NCBI GenBank assembly: GCA_002455255.1
Contig: DKKL01000007.1
Span: 51,139-115,138, forward strand
Length of the DNA: 64,000 nucleotides
Source: Candidatus Tepidiaquacellales bacterium UBA6667
GTDB lineage: Bacteria; Bacteroidota; Ignavibacteria; Tepidaquicellales; Tepidaquicellaceae
Reading direction: 5' to 3'
The first letter of the stretch is position 1, and every line of letters starts with the position of its first letter. A model generated the notes under the pieces. The model was given only the letters and a program-made list of their open reading frames with translations. It was not told the DNA's origin and did no database searches. Positions 44,884 to 52,972 of the stretch are shown here, piece by piece. The translations under genes were made by a program, and so were the position numbers.

Positions 44884-45753
44884 ATGAGAATTGATAAACT
44901 TCATATCATTTTACTTGTTTGTGTTTTAACTTTAATGGGATATATAATTATTAGAGCATCCCAAAATACTGAAATTGCTACTGTAATGATTAATGATTCT
45001 ATCGCTGCATGGAAACTTCCTGATTTAAGAAAATTAGATTTAAATTCTGATTCAGGAAAAATGATTAATTACGGAAATGATATATTAACAAAGACATCAA
45101 AAGTTTTAGGACCGCTTGCAAAAGATCCTGCTTTCAGATTTGCCGGAAATTTATTGAACTGTTCAAATTGTCATTTCAATGGTGGAAGAGAACCCAGAAC
45201 TTTAAATTTAGTTGGGGTAACAAAAAGATACCCAAAATACATCGAAAGATTGAATGATACTTTAAATATATTTCAAAGAGTTAACAATTGTTTTATGAGA
45301 AGTATGAATGGAAAGCCAATACCTGAAGACAGCTATGAGATGAAATCAATTATTGCGTATTTTGATTTTATAAGTAAATATGTACCGGAGCATAAAATGG
45401 TTGAATTTCAGGGAATTTCTACAATCCCGTCTTATAACGGAAAACTTGATACTGAAATTGGCAAAGTTATGTATTCAAAAAAATGTATTTCGTGCCACGG
45501 AGCAGAAGGGCTTGGAGCTCCTAATAATTTTGAAGAAGATCCAAATGGGTTACCTTTTATAATTCCTCCGGTTGCCGGAAAGGAAAGTTTTAATAACGGA
45601 GCAGGAATGTCCACATTAAAAGAAGCGGCGACATTTATATATCATGAAATGCCATATAATGACAGAGGCACACTGACGGTTGAAGAAGCATATCAAATTG
45701 CAAATTATGTAATTTCTTTACCGCGACCTAATTTTAATCATACAAAAAATTAA
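44884..45753 (+). CDS. TsdA-like diheme c-type cytochrome
   Basis: The 289-residue exported protein has an N-terminal signal or anchor helix (about 7-25) and two heme sites, C93-SNC-H97 and C201-ISC-H205. The stretch RVNNCFMRSMNGKPIPEDS after the first heme is typical of thiosulfate dehydrogenase TsdA and its relatives, and the domain order matches. TsdA joins two thiosulfates to tetrathionate, and a cysteine can serve as unusual heme ligand in some members (C139-type NNC is present here). Whether thiosulfate is the substrate is inference. A second small gene follows one base later. Confidence 0.83.
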   Translation: MRIDKLHIILLVCVLTLMGYIIIRASQNTEIATVMINDSIAAWKLPDLRKLDLNSDSGKMINYGNDILTKTSKVLGPLAKDPAFRFAGNLLNCSNCHFNGGREPRTLNLVGVTKRYPKYIERLNDTLNIFQRVNNCFMRSMNGKPIPEDSYEMKSIIAYFDFISKYVPEHKMVEFQGISTIPSYNGKLDTEIGKVMYSKKCISCHGAEGLGAPNNFEEDPNGLPFIIPPVAGKESFNNGAGMSTLKEAATFIYHEMPYNDRGTLTVEEAYQIANYVISLPRPNFNHTKN

Positions 45754-45754
45754 A

Positions 45755-46090
45755 ATGATAATCGGAGTCGCCGGAAAATATTCAGCAGATACAGAGGACG
45801 AGAGAAAACGAAATTTAGATTTGATGAATGAAGCTGCCGCAAGATTATTAGAAATGGGACATATTCCATTGATAGGAGTTAACGCCGCATTGCCGGTTAT
45901 AAGTAAATCTGATTGTGAAAATAAATATGAAGCTATTATGAAAATATCTCTTGCAGTGATTAATGCATGTGAAGGCCTTTTGATGATATCCGATAGTCCC
46001 GGAGCAAACCGAGAACGCGACCTGATAATATCCAAAAACTTACCTGTATTTTATTCCATAGAAGAAGTTAAGAATATGAAAACTAATTAA
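45755..46090 (+). CDS. DUF4406/nucleoside deoxyribosyltransferase-like small protein
   Basis: The 111-residue soluble product has a Rossmann-like layout: IIGVAGKYS start, a helix (RKRNLDLMNEAAARLLEMGH), IPLIGVN, a second helix (YEAIMKISLAVINACEGLLM) and SPGANRERDLIISKNLPVFY. This is the pattern of small nucleoside 2-deoxyribosyltransferase-like proteins, with a conserved S-x-G-x-x-x-E loop. The assignment rests on pattern memory. It starts one base after the cytochrome stop and is probably co-transcribed, without a clear functional link. Confidence 0.6.
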   Translation: MIIGVAGKYSADTEDERKRNLDLMNEAAARLLEMGHIPLIGVNAALPVISKSDCENKYEAIMKISLAVINACEGLLMISDSPGANRERDLIISKNLPVFYSIEEVKNMKTN

Positions 46091-46134
46091 CATTTAATCG
46101 TATATGGAGTTAATTCAAATTAATAATCAAATCA

Positions 46135-46614
46135 ATGAATAAGATAAAAAATCTGATTTATTTATTTTTAAGTTTGAGTTTTTCAATAATAATTGGTGCG
46201 GCAGTTTATGAACATTTAGTAATTTGGCCAAAAGCGTTTAACTCTCCTCCTCAGTCGTTAAGTATGTTTCAAGGAGAATTTAGACTTAATTCTGCCATCT
46301 TCTGGCAAACAATTCATCCTCTAACTTTAATTCTATTCATAGTTACATTGTTGTTATATTGGAAATCTGAAAGGAAAAAAAATATAGTAATTGCATTAGT
46401 CGGATATGCAATAGTTTTAATTGTTACTTTCATATATTTCGTTCCGGAACTAATGAGTTTAATATCGACAAAATATGAGTTAAGTGTAAATCAGAATTTA
46501 GTTGATCGGGCATCATTATGGGAGACGTTAAGCATAATAAGATTAGTATTTCTTATAATTCTCGCATTTGTTTTATATTCAGGTTTAACAAAGTCCTCAA
46601 CTCAAAGTAAATAA
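46135..46614 (+). CDS. Four-helix membrane protein of unknown function
   Basis: The 159-residue product has helices near 6-25, 56-75, 83-103 and 132-151, joined by short polar loops. GAAVYEHLVIWPKAF and MFQGEFRLNSAIFWQTIHP recall small uncharacterised membrane families seen in Bacteroidota. No enzyme motif is visible. It follows the cytochrome pair by 44 bases on the same strand; then comes a stretch of repeated palindromes. Confidence 0.6.
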   Translation: MNKIKNLIYLFLSLSFSIIIGAAVYEHLVIWPKAFNSPPQSLSMFQGEFRLNSAIFWQTIHPLTLILFIVTLLLYWKSERKKNIVIALVGYAIVLIVTFIYFVPELMSLISTKYELSVNQNLVDRASLWETLSIIRLVFLIILAFVLYSGLTKSSTQSK

Positions 46615-46639
46615 ATTAACAATTTCTTGTATTCTTAAT

Positions 46640-46725
46640 AGAAAATTTTTCCACGATTTGGCTTTTTAGTAGAAAATTTTCCCCATAATTTTCAAAAAAC
46701 TCAAAATTAATGGAAAATTTTCCCA
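46640..46725. repeat. Three phased copies of a GAAAATTTTCC palindrome
   Basis: Copies lie at 46640-46655, 46670-46685 and 46711-46726: TAGAAAATTTTTCC, TAGAAAATTTTCCC and TGGAAAATTTTCCC. Spacings of 31 and 41 bases are close to three and four helical turns, so all would face the same side of the DNA. They lie upstream of the small DUF6804-like gene and could be operators. Confidence 0.5.
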
Positions 46726-46732
46726 TTCTACG

Positions 46733-46752
46733 GAAATAGTTTTTTCTATTTC
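46733..46752 (+). other. Short hairpin before DUF6804-like gene
   Basis: GAAATAG at 46733-46739 pairs perfectly with CTATTTC at 46746-46752 around a six-T loop. It directly follows the palindrome array and lies 41 bases before the TTG start of the next gene. It has no terminator-like T tail, so its role is unclear. Confidence 0.35.
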
Positions 46753-46793
46753 AGATTTTATTTAGTATCGACTAATATCAAAATATTTATTAA

Positions 46794-47117
46794 TTGAAAA
46801 ATAGAAGCATAGTATCCGTTAAGATTATATTAATTATTTTATTCATTTGTGCAGTATTTAAATTACCATATGGATATTATGAATTTATAAGGGTTGTGGG
46901 CATGACAGGTTTCATATTGCTTGCATATTTCGAAAGCGATAAAGCAGATAAAACATATATGATAATTTGGATATGTTCTGCTATCATTATAAATCCTATT
47001 TTTAAAATTGGATTAATAAGACCAGTTTGGATAATTTTAGATATTTTCTGGATAATTTTTATTATTATAACTTTATATTATAACTTAAAAGAATTAACCA
47101 AATCTAATAATACTTAA
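46794..47117 (+). CDS. Small membrane protein, DUF6804-like
   Basis: The 107-residue product has four close hydrophobic segments (about 8-22, 31-43, 55-70, 77-97) and the KLPYGYYEFIRVV stretch that I associate with small DUF6804-type proteins. The start is TTG at 46794; no ATG fits better. It converges with the NERD-helicase gene with only 4 bases between stops. It is preceded by the phased palindromes, which suggests it is regulated. Function unknown. Confidence 0.55.
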   Translation: MKNRSIVSVKIILIILFICAVFKLPYGYYEFIRVVGMTGFILLAYFESDKADKTYMIIWICSAIIINPIFKIGLIRPVWIILDIFWIIFIIITLYYNLKELTKSNNT

Positions 47118-47121
47118 TAGA

Positions 47122-50100
47122 TTAATTTAATACAAAATCATTTGCATAATTAGCCAAATTTTGTAATAAACCACCTGCTTTAATACAACTTGTTCTGTCA
47201 CCTACTATAATTACCGCTTGCTTTGCTCTTGAGATAGCTACATTTAACAATTGAGGTGAATTATGATTAATAAAATTTATTGAACCCTTTAAACTCCCCA
47301 ATGAAATAACCGGAGAAAAAAAGATAATATCTCTTTCATCACCTTGAAATTTATGTACAGTATCACCTAATACATTAATTTGATTAATTTCATTTATTCT
47401 CTTAGCCAGTAATTTGTTATAAATTAAATTTGCTTGATTTCTAAATGGTGTAGTTATTCCAACCGATAGATTGTTATCATTAACAAAATTTTGTAATCTA
47501 TAATAAACATGTAAAATTTCATTTACTTCTCTATCATTCATTTTTTTTGAATTTCTGTCTATTTCATCTGGATTGTTATTACAAACTACATCTTTCCAAT
47601 ATATTCCATTATATATAAAATCGGTGTGTCCTATAAATCTATTTATCATTTGCTTACCTTTTTTTGGTAAATAAAAATATATATTTGAAAAATCCATAAT
47701 GTGAGAATTGCTCCTGTAATGCTCTTCCAGAAAAATTTCTTGTTGATTGGAATTATTAATAATTTTCAAACAATGCTTGAATAATGATTCATTAGAATAT
47801 TTTCCATAAAAATTATTATTTAATCGAAACTTCTGTGCAATTGAGACATCTTCTAAGTCAGTTAAACCAGAAATATGTTGCAACTGTAAATCATCACCTA
47901 TTATAACTATTTGTTTTGCCCGATAAAACAATGGAATTGAAGATGGGATATCACATTGTGACGCTTCATCAATTACTAATAAATCAAAGATTTCAGGTTC
48001 TTCCGATGGAACTGATTTTCTAATAGATAAATTAGTTGACATCCAAATTTTTAAACTTTTTAATAAATCTTTATACAAAATACTAAAATCAATATAAGTT
48101 TGCCTAATATTCCAATTAACTCCATTGTTAACATAATTGACAAAAGAATCAATATAATTTTTATAGCGTTTTATTAAATTAATCAGTTGAGGACTATGTC
48201 TAACTAATTCTGAAAGTTTTTGCTTAAGTAAAAAAAACGACTTTTGTCTTTTAATTATTTTTTCATTTTCGATTTTTCTCTTATTATTTTCAATAATTGA
48301 ATCTAAATACTTTTCCATATTTCCAGTATTCAAAACATTTCTGTCAAGTTCAATATTTTTTCTGATGAAATTTGAAGCCTCTTTTAAAATTTTAAAATTT
48401 AATTTTAAAATTTTTAAGTAAATAAAATTTTTTAGCAGTTCTTCAAAATTTAATTTATTAAATATATAATTATTATTAACCCATTCTTTCAAATCTTGCT
48501 CAAGGTTCTCAGTTTGCTCTTTATAAAATTTGAAATATTTTTTGAGGTAATATTTCGGAAATAATTTTAAAATAATTTTCTCAATAATATTTAAATTCTT
48601 TTTTTCAATAAATCCTTCAAGTTCATCAATAGTAACATTTATTAAACTTTCGTCAATACTACAATGATGACAATTTAATAATAAGCTTATCAATAAATCA
48701 TTGTTGGAACTTTTGATTTCACTTAATTTATTTTTAAATTCATTAGATTCTTTAATGATTTTTTTTAAATTAATTAAAGAATTATTAATGTCATTAATTT
48801 CATTTTTTAATATTTCTGAATGTTGTGCATTATAATTAAATTGATCAATGTTTGTAGTTAAAGAATCCAATTGGTTTAATAATTCTTCATTTATGATTGT
48901 TTTATTTCCTGTTCTCAAAAATAAAGATTTATAAATATTGTCATTAACAAATAATTCATGAATTCTGTTTTTAACTACATCTACAGCGTAATTATTATTG
49001 CTGGAAAATAAAACTGATCTATTTTCATAAATCGCATTTGCTATTAAATTTAAAATAACCTGTGATTTACCTGTACCCGGTGGTCCTGTAACAACTGTTA
49101 ATTTATTATTAAGTGAATTAATTATAGATAATTCCTGCAATTCATTTAATTGAGAAACTTCAAGGAATGGAATATTTGTGGTGTTGTTTTCTGGTTTATT
49201 AATTTTATCTTTATTTATTAATAAATTTGCATTTGAATTTATTAATTCATTATATTTATATGTTTTTAAACTGTTTAATTCTGTGATTAAATCTTTAGTT
49301 GCATTTGAATTATTCGAAAAGAAAAAAATATTATTAGGATAAATATTATCAACATTTGCTATATTTAATTGCGTTAACCTATTATTTTTTCCATTTAAAT
49401 TATCAATTCTATCTATTTCTTCCCGTATTTGATTTCTATCTGAATTATCCTCTAAATCATATTGAGATCTGATTAAATAAACTGAATTTAATTCATATTT
49501 TAAATTAAAAATTAAAAATTTAGGATTATTATTCTGGAATTGTATATCAACCGGTGCATAAAATGTTGGATACAAATATATCACATTTTCAATTTGTCCA
49601 TTAATAACTTGCTCTTCATTAAATTGTTTAACCTGAATTCCATAAAATAAATTTTTTTTGTTTGGTTTTCTTAATTCATTAACTAAAAAATTCTTTAATA
49701 AAATATTATTAGGTAAATCTAAATCAATTTGTACTTGAAAATCATAATTAAAATAACTATTCTTTTCTCTGGTTTTAATTGTTAAATCTTTCAAATTGGA
49801 GATTTCAAGGCATGATATATAATAATTTAAAATATTCATTTCCTTTCTCATATCCGGTTCAAGATTAGTCACTAAAGAAATTTGAGTATTATTATAATCT
49901 GTTAAATTGAAAAGAGGATAATTATTAGTGTTAAATAATTCTTTCATCTCTTCTAAATCAATATTTGTTACATTTGAAACTATTGATTCGAGATTAACTA
50001 AACTCGTACTTTTTGAACAAACTTTAAACCAAGGTTTTATATTCCCGGGGAAATGCTGCACATTTATATTGACATCTTCTGAAAATAATATTAATCCATT

Positions 50101-50475
50101 TATATGTCCTATTTCTATTGTACTATTCGTAAATATCCCATTATTCTTTTCTAAATAATTACCTAATTTGTGTTTGTAAGTTTTGATTTGTATTAGTGGA
50201 TTTTTATGAGACCCTGCTTTTATTAATGTCCCATCATTTTTTTTCCATTCCTCATTTTCTGAGAATTCTATTTTTCCACCTGTATCTTTAAAATCAATTA
50301 TAATGATAGCATTATTTTTAAACACAATCGCATCTAGTTCAAATCCTTCAATCTCAACATTACCAATTAATAAAAATTGTTCATTTGAGTTTTGTAAATT
50401 TCTTGATAAATCACTAAATGCAATGTTTTCTGCTGTGTGTTCAAATTTTTTTAATAAAAATATTTCGGATGGCAT
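47122..50475 (-). CDS. NERD-domain SF1 (Upf1/DNA2-like) helicase, putative defence protein
   Basis: The 1117-residue product has an N-terminal NERD nuclease-related region (about 15-160) with ELDAIVF, IIIIDFKDTGGKIEF and a following Lys/Gln helix. These match the PD-(D/E)xK-like core (D, then D-x-K). After a spacer comes an SF1 helicase: Walker A GPPGTGKSQ near 463, a long charged helical insertion (about 550-810), Walker B VIDEASQCD near 837, GDDLQLQHI, then motifs V/VI in TVHKFQGDERDIIFF and LNVAISRAKQ. Its base composition looks even more AT-rich than its neighbours, which hints at transfer. Nuclease-helicase fusions are common in phage defence; that role is inferred. Confidence 0.82.
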   Translation of the reverse strand: MPSEIFLLKKFEHTAENIAFSDLSRNLQNSNEQFLLIGNVEIEGFELDAIVFKNNAIIIIDFKDTGGKIEFSENEEWKKNDGTLIKAGSHKNPLIQIKTYKHKLGNYLEKNNGIFTNSTIEIGHINGLILFSEDVNINVQHFPGNIKPWFKVCSKSTSLVNLESIVSNVTNIDLEEMKELFNTNNYPLFNLTDYNNTQISLVTNLEPDMRKEMNILNYYISCLEISNLKDLTIKTREKNSYFNYDFQVQIDLDLPNNILLKNFLVNELRKPNKKNLFYGIQVKQFNEEQVINGQIENVIYLYPTFYAPVDIQFQNNNPKFLIFNLKYELNSVYLIRSQYDLEDNSDRNQIREEIDRIDNLNGKNNRLTQLNIANVDNIYPNNIFFFSNNSNATKDLITELNSLKTYKYNELINSNANLLINKDKINKPENNTTNIPFLEVSQLNELQELSIINSLNNKLTVVTGPPGTGKSQVILNLIANAIYENRSVLFSSNNNYAVDVVKNRIHELFVNDNIYKSLFLRTGNKTIINEELLNQLDSLTTNIDQFNYNAQHSEILKNEINDINNSLINLKKIIKESNEFKNKLSEIKSSNNDLLISLLLNCHHCSIDESLINVTIDELEGFIEKKNLNIIEKIILKLFPKYYLKKYFKFYKEQTENLEQDLKEWVNNNYIFNKLNFEELLKNFIYLKILKLNFKILKEASNFIRKNIELDRNVLNTGNMEKYLDSIIENNKRKIENEKIIKRQKSFFLLKQKLSELVRHSPQLINLIKRYKNYIDSFVNYVNNGVNWNIRQTYIDFSILYKDLLKSLKIWMSTNLSIRKSVPSEEPEIFDLLVIDEASQCDIPSSIPLFYRAKQIVIIGDDLQLQHISGLTDLEDVSIAQKFRLNNNFYGKYSNESLFKHCLKIINNSNQQEIFLEEHYRSNSHIMDFSNIYFYLPKKGKQMINRFIGHTDFIYNGIYWKDVVCNNNPDEIDRNSKKMNDREVNEILHVYYRLQNFVNDNNLSVGITTPFRNQANLIYNKLLAKRINEINQINVLGDTVHKFQGDERDIIFFSPVISLGSLKGSINFINHNSPQLLNVAISRAKQAVIIVGDRTSCIKAGGLLQNLANYANDFVLN

Positions 50476-50506
50476 ATCATTATTGTTTTAATTCATAAAA
50501 ATTTTT

Positions 50507-51919
50507 TCACTTCTCTCTCCACAACATATAAAAAGGAATTCCGGTGAGGATTAAAACCATACCGATTCCTGTATCTCTTGGGTTTTGGATTATCGTAACG
50601 ACTACAAGCACAATACAGAACAATACAAAAATTCCGGGAATCCATGGATATCCCCAAACTTTATATGGTCGGTGTTGGTCTTTCAGTTTTTTTCTTAATA
50701 CAAATACTCCAAATGCCCCTGCTCCATAAAATATAAACGAAGCAAATATTAACATATCCGTTAACTGATCAAATGTTCCGCTGAGTGTCAGTAAACTTGC
50801 CCATAAACCTTGTATAATAAGTGAAGTATAAGGAGTTTTAAATCTTGGATGTACGTTAGCTGCAGATTTAAAAAACATTTTATCCCTTGCCATCGCAAAA
50901 TATATCCTTGAAGATGCAAGAATACTTCCATTCGTCGTGCCAAAAGTTGAAATCATAATTAATATAGAAATAAACACAGCGCCAGTAACACCTGTAAATG
51001 ACCGCATCACCTCAACAGCAATTATCGTATTTTTTTGCCCGGCAATCTCCATCACTTTATCAACAGGCAATACATAAAAATATACAAAGTTTATTAATAA
51101 ATAAATCAGAATTACAATTGAAACTCCTCCGAACAATGCTATCGGTATATTCCTCTTTGCATTTTTAACTTCTCCGCCGAGATAACCAATATTATTCCAA
51201 CCGTCATAAGCCCAAAATGCTCCGAGCATTGCCGCAAACATTGCTCCAAACAAGCCAAGCGATGAACCGTATTCCACATTAGGATTTGCCATATATGGTT
51301 CAAGGTTTTGTGGGGAACCTCCGCTAAGTGAAAATCCTAAAACTATAACGATAAATATTCCGCTAACTTTCAGAATCGTAAAAATATTACTTATCATTCC
51401 TCCAAAAATAACACCAAGATAATTTGCCACAGTTAAAAATAAAATTGTGCAAATCGTTAACATCTTCACACCAAAATTATAAAACGGATTGAATATGCCG
51501 AGTATAGAAAAATCCTGCATATCCCTTGAAAGCTCCGGTAAAGGTATCATAACATTTACAGATTCCGCAAACACATAAGCAATGGATGCGATTGAAGCAG
51601 ATTGAATTACCGAAAAACAACTCCACCCATAAATAAACGCAAATGCCTTTCCATACATTTCTTTAAAGTAAACATATTGACCGCCTGGCTCGGCTATCAT
51701 CCCCGCAATTTCGGCATTTGTTGCTGCACCTAAAAGCGTTATCACACCAGCAATCAGCCACGCAATCAAAACTAATCCGCCTGACTGAAGCTCCATTGTC
51801 ATTGGTGCAAGTTTTTTGAAAACACCTGAACCAATCATTGAACTTATCACTATCAATAAGGCAGTGAATAATCCAAGTTTCGTTGCAAGTCCGGAATAAT
51901 GAAATTCGGTTTTTTTCAT
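50507..51919 (-). CDS. APC-superfamily amino acid permease
   Basis: A 470-residue transporter with about twelve membrane helices and the APC signature at the start: GLFTALLIVISSMIGSGVFK with the unwound G-S-G substrate helix, followed by GGLVLIAWLIAGVITLLGA and AEIAGMIAEPGGQYVYF. The helix-8/10 stretch FGTTNGSILASSRIYFAMARD, split at R, is typical of LAT-like exchangers. The substrate is unknown. It is 9 bases after pfkA and 31 bases before the helicase gene on the same strand. Confidence 0.9.
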   Translation of the reverse strand: MKKTEFHYSGLATKLGLFTALLIVISSMIGSGVFKKLAPMTMELQSGGLVLIAWLIAGVITLLGAATNAEIAGMIAEPGGQYVYFKEMYGKAFAFIYGWSCFSVIQSASIASIAYVFAESVNVMIPLPELSRDMQDFSILGIFNPFYNFGVKMLTICTILFLTVANYLGVIFGGMISNIFTILKVSGIFIVIVLGFSLSGGSPQNLEPYMANPNVEYGSSLGLFGAMFAAMLGAFWAYDGWNNIGYLGGEVKNAKRNIPIALFGGVSIVILIYLLINFVYFYVLPVDKVMEIAGQKNTIIAVEVMRSFTGVTGAVFISILIMISTFGTTNGSILASSRIYFAMARDKMFFKSAANVHPRFKTPYTSLIIQGLWASLLTLSGTFDQLTDMLIFASFIFYGAGAFGVFVLRKKLKDQHRPYKVWGYPWIPGIFVLFCIVLVVVTIIQNPRDTGIGMVLILTGIPFYMLWREK

Positions 51920-51928
51920 TTTATATTT

Positions 51929-52972
51929 TTAACTGAAAAATACTTTGGCTACATCATAAGTATTTTTATCTACTGTTTTAAGTTTGCTGATTGCTTCTTT
52001 AATTGAAATATCAGTTATGATTTCTCCCCTCAGCGCTGCCATTCTTCCGAATTTTTTTTCGTGATTCATCTCCATCGCATATACTCCGTATCTTGTTCCA
52101 AGCATCCTGTCAAACGCAGTAGGGACGCCACCTCTCTGGACATAGCCTAAAATCGTAGCTCTTGTCTCAAAGCCCGATCTTCTTTCGATTTCTTCCGCAA
52201 GTAATGACCCGATTCCACCAAGCCGCACTCTTCCAAAGTCATCCAACTTTTCAAATTCTTTTTTGTTAAATGCAAATGTCTTTATTTCATCTTCAATATA
52301 AGTAGCACCTTCTGCTACAACAATAATTGAAAATAATTTTCCTCTTTTGCTTCGTGATTTTATTACTTTTACAACTTCATCAATTTTTTCAGGAAACTCA
52401 GGTATCAATACAACATCCGCTCCTCCAGCAACCCCTGAATATAAGGCAATCCAACCTGCATGCCTTCCCATAACTTCAAGAACCATTACTCTGTGATGAG
52501 ACTCTGCTGTTGTATGAAGTCTGTCAATCGCCTCAGTCGCAATAGAAACGGCTGTATCAAACCCAAAAGTATAATCAGTTCCGTATATATCATTATCAAT
52601 TGTCTTTGGTACACCAATAATATTAATTCCTGCTTCGCTTGCAAGCTGAGCAATGTGCATAGAACCTTCACCCCCAATAGCAATGATAGCATTAAATCCT
52701 GCACACTCGATTTTCTCAAGTAAAAAATCTCTTCCATTGGCAACTTCAAACGGACTGAATCTTGATGTTCCTAAAATTGTTCCGCCGCGATTTATTATTC
52801 CGCTTACTTCTTTGTTCCCAAGAGGAAGATAATGTTCATCAAAAATTCCTTTCCATCCGTTTAAGATTCCGGTGCATTCATATCCTAATTGAATACCTTT
52901 TCTGACTATTGCTCTTATCACAGCATTCAATCCCGGACAATCACCGCCTGATGTTAATATTCCAATTTTCAT
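51929..52972 (-). CDS. pfkA: 6-phosphofructokinase (group III PfkA)
   Basis: Phosphorylates fructose-6-phosphate, the committed step of glycolysis. The 347-residue product has TSGGDCPGLNAVIR (7-20), GGEGS at 100-104 and PKTIDND at 122-128 with the catalytic Asp; MGRHAGWIAL and GYVQRGGVPTAFDR follow. Glycine in the GGEGS loop points to ATP, while the Lys of PKTIDND is shared with pyrophosphate enzymes; this mix is typical of group III enzymes. Its ATG overlaps the preceding stop by 4 bases. Confidence 0.94.
   Translation of the reverse strand: MKIGILTSGGDCPGLNAVIRAIVRKGIQLGYECTGILNGWKGIFDEHYLPLGNKEVSGIINRGGTILGTSRFSPFEVANGRDFLLEKIECAGFNAIIAIGGEGSMHIAQLASEAGINIIGVPKTIDNDIYGTDYTFGFDTAVSIATEAIDRLHTTAESHHRVMVLEVMGRHAGWIALYSGVAGGADVVLIPEFPEKIDEVVKVIKSRSKRGKLFSIIVVAEGATYIEDEIKTFAFNKKEFEKLDDFGRVRLGGIGSLLAEEIERRSGFETRATILGYVQRGGVPTAFDRMLGTRYGVYAMEMNHEKKFGRMAALRGEIITDISIKEAISKLKTVDKNTYDVAKVFFS

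Noticed and set aside
46640..46752. CRISPR array or plasmid-type iterons
   Set aside because: Only three copies with unequal spacing and no spacer or repeat length typical of CRISPR; no replication gene is adjacent.
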